Source of the DNA: Parundibacterium terreum
GTDB lineage: Bacteria > Pseudomonadota > Gammaproteobacteria > Burkholderiales > Burkholderiaceae_D
DNA length: 64,000 nucleotides
Assembly (NCBI RefSeq): GCF_014636315.1
Contig: NZ_BMED01000002.1
Coordinates: 1-64,000, forward strand
Direction of reading: 5' to 3'
Position numbers and translations under genes: made by a program. Below, in pieces: positions 28,187 to 37,075 of this stretch. A model generated the notes under the pieces. The model did no database searches. It had not been told where the DNA came from and saw only the letters and a list, made by a program, of their open reading frames with translations. The number at the start of each line of letters is the position of its first letter. The stretch's first letter is position 1.

Positions 28187-30454
28187 ATGCAAAAATTTTG
28201 TACTTTCACCATCTTCTCACTATCCCTGCTGGCAGGGACAGTATGTGCGCAAGATCCGGCAACAAGCGACGGCTCCGATCACTACCCCGAGGTCAGAAGG
28301 TCCAAGATTTGCTTGGCATTATCCGGAGGCGGCGCGCGCGGCTTTGCCCATCTTGGCGTATTAAAGACACTGGAAGCATTGAATGTTCCTATTGATTGCA
28401 TCGCCGGTACCAGTATGGGCGCAGTAGTCGGCGGCCTGTATGCGGCCGGCCTCTCTGCCACCGAGATAGAGCAACGCTTGGACGCATTGAAACTGAACGA
28501 TGTCGCTCTGGACCGGGTTGACCGCCGCAGCCTGCCTCAACCCCTGCGTGAAGAAGACGAACAGTATCCTCTGGGCGCTACGGTAGGCGTCAGCGACAAA
28601 GGCGTACGCCTGCCTACCGGCGTAGTACAGGCGACGCAGTTCCTGGAGCTACTGCAAAACTGGACCGCAAAAATACCGTCGAATATCGATTTCGACCGTT
28701 TGCCCATCCCTTTCCGTGCGGTGGCGACAGACCTGGAAAATGGCAAGATGGTGATATTTGACAAAGGCCCTCTGCACACCGCAATCCGGGCCAGCATGGC
28801 CGCACCAGGTGTATTTGCACCTATCCAGGTCAATGGCCGCATGCTGACCGACGGTGGCCTGGTACGCAATCTGCCGGTCGATATTGCGCGCAGCATGGGC
28901 GCCGATATCGTCATTGCCGTCAACATAGGCACGCCCCTGTTGCCGCGCGACCAATTGCAAACCTTCTTCAATATCAGCCAGCAAATGGTCAATATCCTGA
29001 CCGAGCAGAATGTGGAAGCCCAAAAAGCCAGCCTGCGCAGCACGGACATCCTGATAGAGCCGAATCTGGGTTCCATCAGCTTCATGGATTTCGGCCGCTC
29101 CGCAGATGCATCGATAATGGGCCAGCAAGCGGCGCTGGAAATCCAGGACAAGCTAGCCAAGTTCAGCTTGCCTCCCCATTTGTATGTAGCCCTGCAGCAG
29201 GCGAGGCTGAACCCGCAGCTGCCTGCCATACAGATAGGCTTTGTGGATATCGCCGATAACGGTGCGATCCCCGAAAGTGATATTCGCCGCCAGCTCGGCA
29301 TACAGATAGGCAGCCGCTACGATGCGGAAGAAATCAACCGCAAGCTCGCGATACTGAATAACTCGCGCGAGTACGACAGCATCAATCACGAACTGGTGCA
29401 GCGCGACGGCGAATACGGGGTACGCATCAATGCCAATGGCCGCAATTGGGGGCCGCACTTCCTGCGTTTCGGTCTGGCGCTTTCCAGCGGCCTGGACGGC
29501 ACCGGCAACTATCGGCTACAGATAGGCCATCGGCGCCCATGGCTGACCGAAGGTGGCCTGGAATGGCGCAATGACCTGGAGTTTGGCAATACCTTGCAGT
29601 TGCACTCGGAATTGAGGCAGCCGCTGTTTGAGCGCGAGGGCATGTTTGCCGCACCCTATGTGGACTTCAAGCAGAATACCCGCAACCTGTATGAAGGCGA
29701 TACCCGCGTCGCCGAATATAGGCTGCGCTCCGAACAAGTAGGGGTGGATTTGGGTATTCCTCTAGGCAGCCAAAGCACGCTGGGTGAAGCGCGCATAGGG
29801 ATCAGCGCCAATCGCCTCATCGTCAGGCCCAATATTGGAGGTTTGCTGACACAACAGGGCGATGGCAGCTTCAAACTGGTGCCTTTGCCCAGCGCGGAAC
29901 TGAAACAGGCCGGACTGAAAGCCGCTTTTGTCATCGACCAGCTGGATACCCCGGTTTTCCCTCGCGAAGGATACAAGCTCGATAGCCGAGTCTTTTTCGG
30001 GCTGGAACAATCCGCCGGCAAGTACAAGGAATTGGACATGAATGCACTATGGGCGCGCAGCCTGGGCAAACATAGCGTCAACCTGAAATTCAGTGCCGCC
30101 GGCCTGTTCCAGTCCGGCGACGAAATCAGCGGCCTGGGTTCGTCGCTGGGCGGTTTCCAGCAATTATCGGCCTACCAGCAAGACCAGTTTTCCGGCAACT
30201 ACAAGCTGTACGGCAGCGCGACCTATCTGCTGCGCGCGGTCAACTTCGACCTTGCCGGACAGAGCCTGTTTTTGGGGTCTTCGCTGGAAATCGGCAATAC
30301 CTGGGACAAGCGCAGCGATATCTCGCTGGGCTCCGCCCGCAAGAGCATCAGCCTGTTTGCCGGCTTCAGCAGTTTTATCGGCCCGATCTACCTGGGGTTT
30401 GCAGTGGGTAGTGGCGGCAACAAGAGCGTGTTTTTCCAGCTGGGCAGGCAGTAA
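28187..30454 (+). CDS. Patatin-like phospholipase with outer-membrane barrel (type Vd, PlpD-like)
   Basis: This 755-residue protein begins with a signal peptide (about 1-21). A patatin phospholipase domain spans about 40-330, with the oxyanion loop SGGGARG, the nucleophile GTSMG (Ser76) and DGG (Asp222) forming the catalytic dyad. One POTRA-like domain (about 345-420, IQIGFVDIADNGAIPESDIRRQLG in outline) and a C-terminal beta-barrel of the Omp85 type (about 430-755) ending FFQLGRQ follow. The order and length match PlpD-type type Vd autotransporters, which place a phospholipase A1 at or beyond the outer membrane. No regulator or partner is adjacent. Confidence 0.9.
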   Translation: MQKFCTFTIFSLSLLAGTVCAQDPATSDGSDHYPEVRRSKICLALSGGGARGFAHLGVLKTLEALNVPIDCIAGTSMGAVVGGLYAAGLSATEIEQRLDALKLNDVALDRVDRRSLPQPLREEDEQYPLGATVGVSDKGVRLPTGVVQATQFLELLQNWTAKIPSNIDFDRLPIPFRAVATDLENGKMVIFDKGPLHTAIRASMAAPGVFAPIQVNGRMLTDGGLVRNLPVDIARSMGADIVIAVNIGTPLLPRDQLQTFFNISQQMVNILTEQNVEAQKASLRSTDILIEPNLGSISFMDFGRSADASIMGQQAALEIQDKLAKFSLPPHLYVALQQARLNPQLPAIQIGFVDIADNGAIPESDIRRQLGIQIGSRYDAEEINRKLAILNNSREYDSINHELVQRDGEYGVRINANGRNWGPHFLRFGLALSSGLDGTGNYRLQIGHRRPWLTEGGLEWRNDLEFGNTLQLHSELRQPLFEREGMFAAPYVDFKQNTRNLYEGDTRVAEYRLRSEQVGVDLGIPLGSQSTLGEARIGISANRLIVRPNIGGLLTQQGDGSFKLVPLPSAELKQAGLKAAFVIDQLDTPVFPREGYKLDSRVFFGLEQSAGKYKELDMNALWARSLGKHSVNLKFSAAGLFQSGDEISGLGSSLGGFQQLSAYQQDQFSGNYKLYGSATYLLRAVNFDLAGQSLFLGSSLEIGNTWDKRSDISLGSARKSISLFAGFSSFIGPIYLGFAVGSGGNKSVFFQLGRQ

Positions 30455-30505
30455 TTCATCAGATCGGAGAATATGCCCGCATGGCCAACCATGCTCCCGG
30501 TTTGC

Positions 30506-31660
30506 TTACCCGCCGTAGGAATAGGTAAAGCGGTTGCCTTGTATCTTGCCCATCACGCGGGAGCGCTGGTCCAGCCCCACATGATCGGCCGCTCCCATAT
30601 TGATCACGCCCTGCGGCACTGTCAGGTTCTTCGTATTTTCCAGCGCCGTGCGCAAGGCGGCACGAAATTGCCGTGTGCCCGGCTGAGCTACCCTCAAAGC
30701 ATCAGGTAGAGCATTTGCCATCAGCAAATAAGCACCCCAGGCATCGGCTGCAAATTGCGTCACCGTATCGGCGCCGTAAGCTGCTTCGTAACGGCGCGTG
30801 AAATTCATCGCCGCCTTTTTCACCGGATTGGCAGCCGGTAGCTGTTTGGCCACTACCGCCGGTCCGGTGGGGAATAAGGTGTTTTCTACATCCTTGCCGC
30901 CCACCTTCAGGAACTCCAGACTGGCGATGCCGTGGGTCTGGTAAATCTGCCCCTTGTACCCACGCTCCACCAGCGTCTTTTGCGGCAAGACCGCCGGTGT
31001 CGCCGATCCTGCAATCAACACCGCATCTGGATGCGCAGAAATGATCTTCAGTATCTGCCCGGTAACGCTGGTATCGGTACGTGCATACCTTTCATTGGCG
31101 ACTACCCTGATCTTGCGCAACTCCGCCAGCCGGGAAAACTCGCGCCACCAGCTTTCGCCGTACGCATCGGCAAAGCCGATGAAGGCTGCCGTCTTCACAC
31201 CATGGTCCGCCATATGCTGCGTCAGTATGGTCGTCATATGGGTATCGTTCTGCGGCATCTTGAATGCCCATGCGCGTTTGGCATCCATAGGTTCCACAAT
31301 CGCAGCGGAAGCCGCCAGGCTGAGCATCGGCGTCTCGCCTTCCGCGATCACATCCAGCAAGGCCAGGGCACTCGGTGTCGTATTGGGGCCAATCAGGATA
31401 TCGACCTTTTCTTCACTGATCAGCTTGCGCGCATTGCGTACTGCATTGCCCGGATCCGATGCGTCATCCAGAATGATGTACTCGATTTTCTTGCCGGCTA
31501 TCTCTTTCGGCCACAGCAGGATCGCATTCTTGGACGTGATGCCGATGGCCGCTGCCGGCCCGGTCGTGGACAAGTCTATGCCGACCTTGATCTGCGCCAG
31601 AGTTGGCACCGACGTCAGGCACAGCAGCATGGGGAGTACCGTCAGCGCAGGCAAACGCAT
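30506..31660 (-). CDS. Periplasmic solute-binding protein of a branched-chain-type ABC system
   Basis: The protein has about 384 residues and belongs to the Leu/Ile/Val-binding family (Peripla_BP_6). It has a signal peptide (MRLPALTVLPMLLCLTSVPT) and the typical first lobe IKVGIDLSTTGPAAAIG, ILDDASDPGNAVRNARKL and GPNTTPSALALLD. The frame begins with ATG at 31705, overlapping the upstream gene's stop by one base, but AAGGAAG before ATG at 31660 and the fit of the signal peptide favour the shorter start. No permease or ATPase genes are next to it. Coupling to the FAH-type hydrolase suggests an aromatic or ring-cleavage ligand. Confidence 0.85.
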   Translation of the reverse strand: MRLPALTVLPMLLCLTSVPTLAQIKVGIDLSTTGPAAAIGITSKNAILLWPKEIAGKKIEYIILDDASDPGNAVRNARKLISEEKVDILIGPNTTPSALALLDVIAEGETPMLSLAASAAIVEPMDAKRAWAFKMPQNDTHMTTILTQHMADHGVKTAAFIGFADAYGESWWREFSRLAELRKIRVVANERYARTDTSVTGQILKIISAHPDAVLIAGSATPAVLPQKTLVERGYKGQIYQTHGIASLEFLKVGGKDVENTLFPTGPAVVAKQLPAANPVKKAAMNFTRRYEAAYGADTVTQFAADAWGAYLLMANALPDALRVAQPGTRQFRAALRTALENTKNLTVPQGVINMGAADHVGLDQRSRVMGKIQGNRFTYSYGG

Positions 31661-31704
31661 CGCTTCTTCCTTCATGGATCGCATCCGGGTCGGATTAGAC
31701 AACA

Positions 31705-32691
31705 TCAGGCTTCAGGTTCCGTTATACTTTGATCGATGGCACCGAAGATGGACTTGCCGTTCTTGTCCAGCATCTCTATCTTGATCGTATCGCCAAACTT
31801 CATGAATGGCGTCTGCGGTTCGCCACCGGCGATCATTTCCAATGCGCGTTTTTCAGCGATGCAGCTATACCCCTTGGCACTATCCTTATTGGACACCGTG
31901 CCGGAACCGACTATGCTGCCGGCCCTGGCCTTGCGTGTCTTGCACAGATGCGTGATCAATTGCGGGAAAGAGAACACCATATCCACGCCGGCATTGGGCT
32001 GGCCTACCTGCACGCCGTTCCAGGTTGAGCGTAGCGGCAGATGCACCTTGCCGTCTTTCCAGGCGTCACCCAGCTCATCCGGCGTTACCGCAACCGGTGA
32101 AAAACTGGAGGCCGGCTTGGACTGGAAAAAACCAAAGCCCTTTGCCAGCTCCGCAGGAATCAGGTTACGCAGCGACACGTCGTTCACCAGCATCAGCAGG
32201 CGTATATGTTCCGCCGCATGCTGCACCTTGACACCCATAGGCACATCGTCAGTGATGACGGCTACTTCGCTTTCAAAGTCGATACCCCACTCTTCAGAAC
32301 CCAGCACGATATCATCGTTAGGCCCGATAAAGTCGTCGCTGCCGCCCTGATACATCAGCGGGTCATGCCAGAAGCTATCCGGCATCTCGGCATTGCGCGC
32401 CTTGCGCACCAGCTCCACATGATTAACGTAGGAAGATCCGTCTGCCCATTGGAAGGCACGCGGCAATGGCGCCATGCAATTCTTGGGATCAAAGTCGAAA
32501 GTGTTGCTGCCCCGGCCGGAGTTGAGCTGGTTGTACATCTGCTCCAATTGCGGCGCGATGAAATTCCAGTCATCCAGCGCCCTTTGCAGCGTGGGGGCGA
32601 TACCATCCGCAATTTGTGCGGTCTTCAAGTCGCGGGAAACAACAATCAACTGGCCGTCGCGACTGCCATCTTTAAGGGTAGCAAGTTTCAT
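31705..32691 (-). CDS. Fumarylacetoacetate hydrolase family protein
   Basis: This 328-residue protein has an N-terminal region typical of bacterial fumarylacetoacetases and a catalytic FAH fold. FDPKNCMAPLPRAFQW, the metal-ligand segment EEWGIDFESEVAVITDDVP, and LLMLVNDVSLRNL, then GSGTVSNKDS and GDTIKIEMLDKNG follow in order. The family cleaves C-C bonds in beta-diketo acids from aromatic breakdown. True tyrosine-pathway FAH usually sits beside homogentisate dioxygenase, which is absent here, so the substrate is open. Its stop overlaps the start of the solute-binding protein frame. Confidence 0.88.
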   Translation of the reverse strand: MKLATLKDGSRDGQLIVVSRDLKTAQIADGIAPTLQRALDDWNFIAPQLEQMYNQLNSGRGSNTFDFDPKNCMAPLPRAFQWADGSSYVNHVELVRKARNAEMPDSFWHDPLMYQGGSDDFIGPNDDIVLGSEEWGIDFESEVAVITDDVPMGVKVQHAAEHIRLLMLVNDVSLRNLIPAELAKGFGFFQSKPASSFSPVAVTPDELGDAWKDGKVHLPLRSTWNGVQVGQPNAGVDMVFSFPQLITHLCKTRKARAGSIVGSGTVSNKDSAKGYSCIAEKRALEMIAGGEPQTPFMKFGDTIKIEMLDKNGKSIFGAIDQSITEPEA

Positions 32692-33055
32692 TTTTAAATG
32701 TCTTAGTTGGATTAGTATTCAATTGGCAGGCCGCGAATAAACTCGCCGCATTTACCATACAGGCGAATTTTACACGGGCAAGGATATTTCAAGCTTGTAA
32801 TAGCCAGCAATTCATATCAATAATTGCAATATCAATAACTAATTATTATTAATATCCTATATTGCCAAACTCCAACCTGCCACCTACAATCAGTTGAAGC
32901 CTGCCTTTCCTTTCCTAGGATATTGCAGACTGCTCATATCACCTCCCAAGCAAGTTCATTTTTCATACCCGCGCCTTGAACCAGGCACGTCGGCGTTTCA
33001 CCGTTATTTCTTGTAGCGCATGAAGCAAGCTGTTCTTCGCCAATAAGGAAAAAAG
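32692..33055. other. AT-rich intergenic region upstream of the chemoreceptor
   Basis: These 364 bases between divergent genes contain no credible gene. The segment 32805-32870 is very AT-rich and holds a 10-bp direct repeat ATATCAATAA (32814-32823 and 32829-32838). I see no clear flagellar sigma-28 promoter. Confidence 0.45.
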
Positions 33056-34819
33056 ATGAATTTCAATAATTTCAAAATCGGCGCCCGCCTCGCCATCGCA
33101 TTTGGTGCCGTGATCCTGGTCTTGCTGCTGATGCTGACCATTAGCGCAGTGCGCCTGACTTCCATAGGCAGTTCCAGCAAAAATATCGTCGGCAATAATT
33201 GGCCGGCGGCATCTTTGGCATTCAAGATCAATACCCTGGTACGAGAAAACGGCAGCCGAACCGTAGAATTATTCCTGCTGCCTGACAAAGATGCCAGGAT
33301 CAAGCAATACGGTTTTATCGACAAAAACAAGAAAGAGATAGTCGATAGCGTAGAAAAGCTGTCCAAACTGGCCACCACGCCGGAACAAAAGTCGGCCCTG
33401 GAAAAATTCAAACTGACACGCGCCACGTTTGTCGCCTCGTTTACCAAGGTGGCGGACCTGATAGAACTGGATCAGCGCGATGATGCACTGAAGATGATGA
33501 CCAGTTCGACCTTCCCTGCGCTGGAAGCCGTGTTGGCCGATTTGAGCGTGATACTGGAACAGCAAAATAAGGAAATGGATGCCAACGGCATGCACATTAC
33601 CGACGATATTTCCTTTTCGCGCACACTGGTGCTGAGCCTGGGATTCATAGGCCTGGTCGTCAGCATTTTTTTCGCACTCTGGATTACACGCTCCATTACC
33701 GCGCCGATAGCCGAGGCAGTGACCGTCGCACGCCGGGTAGCCGACGGTGATCTCACCGGCAAGATAGAAGTGAATTCCAGGGATGAGACAGGACAATTGC
33801 TGAGTGCACTGGCCGACATGAATAATAGCCTGGTCATGACCATAGGCCAGGTCCATAGCAGCACCGAGACCATTTCCACGGCCTCCAGCGAAATCGCTTC
33901 CGGCAATGCAGACCTGTCTTCCCGTACTGAATCCCAGGCCAGCTCACTGGAGGAAACAGCGAGTTCCATGGAAGAGCTGACCAGTACCGTGAAACAGAAT
34001 GCCGACAACGCGCGGCAGGCAAACCAGCTCGTCGTATCCGCGTCTGAAGTTGCGGTCAAAGGCGGCAACGTGGTTGGCCAGGTGGTCACCACCATGGGTT
34101 CTATCAAGGAAAGCTCGCGCAAGATTGTCGACATCATCGGCGTCATCGACGGCATCGCCTTCCAGACCAATATTCTGGCACTGAACGCCGCAGTGGAGGC
34201 GGCCCGCGCTGGTGAACAGGGGCGCGGCTTTGCGGTAGTGGCGACCGAAGTGCGCAATCTCGCCCAGCGCAGCGCGGCGGCAGCCAAGGAAATCAAGGAG
34301 CTGATAGGCGACTCGGTAGAGAAAGTCGATCATGGCAGCAAGCTGGTGGACGAGGCCGGGCAGACCATGGATGAGATTGTCACTTCCGTCAAGCATGTGG
34401 CCGACATCATGAGCGAAATCACCGCCGCCAGCCAGGAGCAAAGTTCCGGCATAGAGCAGGTGAACCTGGCCATCACGCAGATGGATGAAATGACGCAGCA
34501 AAATGCCGCACTGGTGGAGCAAGCGGCAGCGGCAGCGGAAAGCATGCAGGAGCAGGCGGCAGCATTGGCCCAGGCCGTCAGCGTGTTTAAGCTGAATAAC
34601 TACACGGCTTTGCGCACCAGCCATGTGAATCCGGTAATCCAAGCGGTATCAACACCTGCCCCCACTCCGGCGCCCGCATTGGCACCGGTGCCGCCAGTCG
34701 CAAAAGCTGTAAAAACAGCAGTCAAGATTGTCCCGCTGAAAAAAGCGGCTGCTCACAAGCCTGCGACTGAAAAGAAATCCATGCAAACAGAATCCACTGA
34801 CGGATGGGAAGAATTTTAA
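33056..34819 (+). CDS. Methyl-accepting chemotaxis protein
   Basis: This is a 587-residue transmembrane chemoreceptor. TM1 spans about 10-33, a four-helix-bundle periplasmic sensor about 35-185, TM2 about 190-215 ([21 protein letters not shown]), HAMP follows ([20 protein letters not shown]), and then the cytoplasmic signalling coiled coil. Its hairpin tip lies around [20 protein letters not shown], the conserved CheA/CheW contact. After the signalling domain comes an Ala/Pro/Lys-rich linker and a C-terminal GWEEF. This matches the xWxxF tether (NWETF in Tar/Tsr) that binds CheR, so this is probably a high-abundance type receptor. AAGGA precedes the ATG. The ligand is unknown. Confidence 0.94.
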   Translation: MNFNNFKIGARLAIAFGAVILVLLLMLTISAVRLTSIGSSSKNIVGNNWPAASLAFKINTLVRENGSRTVELFLLPDKDARIKQYGFIDKNKKEIVDSVEKLSKLATTPEQKSALEKFKLTRATFVASFTKVADLIELDQRDDALKMMTSSTFPALEAVLADLSVILEQQNKEMDANGMHITDDISFSRTLVLSLGFIGLVVSIFFALWITRSITAPIAEAVTVARRVADGDLTGKIEVNSRDETGQLLSALADMNNSLVMTIGQVHSSTETISTASSEIASGNADLSSRTESQASSLEETASSMEELTSTVKQNADNARQANQLVVSASEVAVKGGNVVGQVVTTMGSIKESSRKIVDIIGVIDGIAFQTNILALNAAVEAARAGEQGRGFAVVATEVRNLAQRSAAAAKEIKELIGDSVEKVDHGSKLVDEAGQTMDEIVTSVKHVADIMSEITAASQEQSSGIEQVNLAITQMDEMTQQNAALVEQAAAAAESMQEQAAALAQAVSVFKLNNYTALRTSHVNPVIQAVSTPAPTPAPALAPVPPVAKAVKTAVKIVPLKKAAAHKPATEKKSMQTESTDGWEEF

Positions 34820-35265
34820 GCGCCAGCCCGTCTGCTGACGCTAAATACCCGGGTGGCGGACCTGCCAAGGTACGGCCGCCCTCTTTTCATCCCGAACCCG
34901 GCGCTTGTGGCGCCAGGCCGTCACCAGCCTCCCCGCCACCGTTCTTGCTCAGTACACCGTTGCAAAGGCGGGCCTTCGTACTATGCCATGCCGGATGAGC
35001 ATAATATGCTGCATGTTGAATACAATTCGCCCGCAAAAACCTACTTGGGCAAGCTATGCGCGCTTGAACTCTATTTAATTGCGGCAAAAAATCGGCAAAT
35101 GATGTTCGTTATTCGCACAACAAGTTGCCTATCGCACGTAGTATGCTGATAATAATCTTAGAAATAATCTGTAAAGCACGCGGTTTCGCCGCATCTGCCT
35201 GACGGCAGGCCGCAAAAATAATTATATAAACGTGATACCACATCACGATCAAACCGGAGACTACG
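34820..35265. other. Intergenic region upstream of a solute-binding protein gene
   Basis: These 446 bases hold no gene I can support. The last 60 bases carry an AT-rich stretch, a perfect inverted repeat (35231-35247) and GGAG before the ATG of the next gene, so the promoter is there. Confidence 0.5.
35231..35247. promoter_or_regulatory. Candidate operator of the solute-binding protein gene
   Basis: CGTGAT (35231-35236), five bases, and ATCACG (35242-35247) form a perfect 6-5-6 inverted repeat. It follows directly on an AT-rich TATATAAA that may be a -10, so a bound protein would block initiation. The regulator is not identified. Confidence 0.45.
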
Positions 35266-36441
35266 ATGCGCCTTAAAAAATTGCTTTTACCTGCCATCTG
35301 CACTATCGCCGTTAGCATGGCCAGCGTTGCCGCCCATGCAGAAGAAACAATCAAGATAGGTGTGATCGCTGCTTTTTCTGGGCCCTTCGCGGACTACGGC
35401 AAGCAAATCGAAGGCGGCATCAAGGCCTACATGCGTCAAAACGGCGACAAGGTCGCGGGCAAAAAAATTGAAATTATCGTCAAGGACACCACCGGCCCGG
35501 CTCCAGACGTAGCCAAGCGCCTGGCGCAAGAACTGGTAGTACGCGACAAGGTGGATTTCCTGGCCGGCTTCGGCCTGACGCCGGAAGCACTGGCAGTAGC
35601 GCCTATCGCCGAGCAGGCGAAGAAACCGATGATCATCATGAATGCGGCGACCTCCATCATCACCACCAAATCCAATTACATCGCCCGCTTCTCAATGACA
35701 CTGCCACAGGTGTCCGGCCCCATGGCAACCTGGGCAGTGAAAAACAACATCAAGAAAGTGGTAACGCTGGTAGCCGACTATGGTCCCGGTATTGATGCAG
35801 AGACCGCGTTCAAAACCAATTTCATCGGCGGTGGCGGCAGCGTGCTGGAATCCATTCGCGTACCTTTGCGCAATCCTGAATTTGCACCGTTCATACAACG
35901 CATCAAGGACGCCAAGCCTGAAGCGGTATTCATCTTTGTTCCTGCAGGCGAGCAAGGCGTGGCTTTCATGAAGGGCTACCGCGAGCGCGGACTGGCTGAA
36001 GCCGGCATCAAGGTGATCGCCACCGGCGACCTGACCGACGACCATGTATTGCCAGCCATGGGCGATGCCACACTGGGTGTGATAACGACCTTCCATTATT
36101 CCGCCAATCATAACTCGCCAGAGAACAAGGCTTTCCTGAAAAGTTTTGCGGAAGCGAATCCAGGCGCAGGCCGCGCCAACTTCATGGCAGTGGCAGCCTA
36201 TGACGGGATGGCAGCGATCTACGAAGTCAGCAAAAAACTGAACGGCAAGATCGATGGAGATAAGGCAATGGCTATCCTGAAAGGTATGAAGCTGAATAGC
36301 CCACGCGGCCCTATCATGATCGATCCGGCGACCCGCGACATCATACAAACCGTGTATGTGCGCAAAGTGGAAAAAGTGGGCGGGGAATTGTTTAATGTGG
36401 AATTCGATAAATTTGTCGATATGAAAGACACCGGCAAATAA
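35266..36441 (+). CDS. Periplasmic solute-binding protein of a branched-chain-type ABC system
   Basis: This 391-residue protein has a signal peptide (MRLKKLLLPAICTIAVSMAS, cleavage after AHA) and the Peripla_BP_6 fold: IKIGVIAAFSGPFADYGKQI, KIEIIVKDTTGPAPDVAKRL, and FLAGFGLTPEALAVAPIAEQ. Similar proteins bind aromatic acids such as benzoate or hydroxybenzoates as well as amino acids. The only permease and ATPase set in the window is livHMGF, 600 bases away on the other strand and linked to the pca genes, so this is its most likely receptor. It is monocistronic, with a terminator right after it. Confidence 0.88.
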   Translation: MRLKKLLLPAICTIAVSMASVAAHAEETIKIGVIAAFSGPFADYGKQIEGGIKAYMRQNGDKVAGKKIEIIVKDTTGPAPDVAKRLAQELVVRDKVDFLAGFGLTPEALAVAPIAEQAKKPMIIMNAATSIITTKSNYIARFSMTLPQVSGPMATWAVKNNIKKVVTLVADYGPGIDAETAFKTNFIGGGGSVLESIRVPLRNPEFAPFIQRIKDAKPEAVFIFVPAGEQGVAFMKGYRERGLAEAGIKVIATGDLTDDHVLPAMGDATLGVITTFHYSANHNSPENKAFLKSFAEANPGAGRANFMAVAAYDGMAAIYEVSKKLNGKIDGDKAMAILKGMKLNSPRGPIMIDPATRDIIQTVYVRKVEKVGGELFNVEFDKFVDMKDTGK

Positions 36442-36461
36442 ACCTTAAGCTGGCCTCAATA

Positions 36462-36497
36462 AAAAAGCCGGTATCTTTTTACAGATACCGGCTTTTT
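36462..36497 (+). terminator. Intrinsic terminator between convergent genes
   Basis: AAAAAGCCGGTATC (36462-36475) and GATACCGGCTTTTT (36484-36497) form a 14-bp stem with a T5 tail, and an A run for the opposite strand. It lies 20 bases after the solute-binding protein and before the end of the minus-strand gene. Confidence 0.88.
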
Positions 36498-36541
36498 AAC
36501 ATCTGAACCGTCAACGGTCTCAGGTAATTTTATCTACCGTT

Positions 36542-36943
36542 TTATCTACGATTGGGATCATCCGGACGCCTGTCCACGCGGTTAGGCACGCCATCGCCAT
36601 CCCGGTCCCTGTCGACCCGGTTAGGAATTCCGTCATGGTCGCGGTCACCGCGATTCCAGCGGCCCTGCTCGTAGTGCCAGCGGCCGTCGCGCTCAGTCCA
36701 GCGAGGTTCATAGTACATATAGCCGGGACGCTCGCGTATCCACGTGCCTTGTGCCCACACATGATGGTTGCCACGCCAATCCCAGTGTCCGGGCACCCAG
36801 ATAAAGCCGCGCCGCGGCTCAGGAACAGGCTCGCCTCTCAGCGGAGGAGGCGCCACGCGCACCACGATATCTGCACTCGCAGGTGCAGTCACTGCGCCGA
36901 GTGAACTTGCCAGCATTGCTGCAAACAGAAGTTTCTTGAACAT
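36542..36943 (-). CDS. Secreted WxxGxW-repeat protein with Asp-rich calcium-type repeats
   Basis: This 133-residue protein has a signal peptide (MFKKLLFAAMLASSLGAVTA, cleavage near PASA). Aromatic repeats of the YxWGxW/BcpO type follow: FIWVPGHWDWRG, VWAQGTWIRERPG, EPRWTERDGRWHYEQGRW. The C-terminus has two copies of D-x-D-x-D-G-(I/V)-P-N-R-V-D, resembling thrombospondin type-3 calcium repeats. It is probably a small envelope protein. The function of this repeat family is not established. The start at 36943 is set by AAGGAG six bases upstream and by the signal peptide. The frame to 36988 is rejected. Confidence 0.8.
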   Translation of the reverse strand: MFKKLLFAAMLASSLGAVTAPASADIVVRVAPPPLRGEPVPEPRRGFIWVPGHWDWRGNHHVWAQGTWIRERPGYMYYEPRWTERDGRWHYEQGRWNRGDRDHDGIPNRVDRDRDGDGVPNRVDRRPDDPNRR

Positions 36944-37075
36944 TTGCTTCTCCTTATCGGACCATGATGGCCGTATTCGTACAGACATTTATACACCGGC
37001 AACACCGTGCTGTATGTGCGCTAGTTCGCACAAAGTCCGATAGGGATGTTTCTTCTGCTTCTATACGCTTTCTGC

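Noticed and set aside
34885..34930. Segment resembling part of 5S rRNA (CATCCCGAAC)
   Set aside because: Only about ten bases match. The rest of the 5S fold and any neighbouring rRNA genes are absent.
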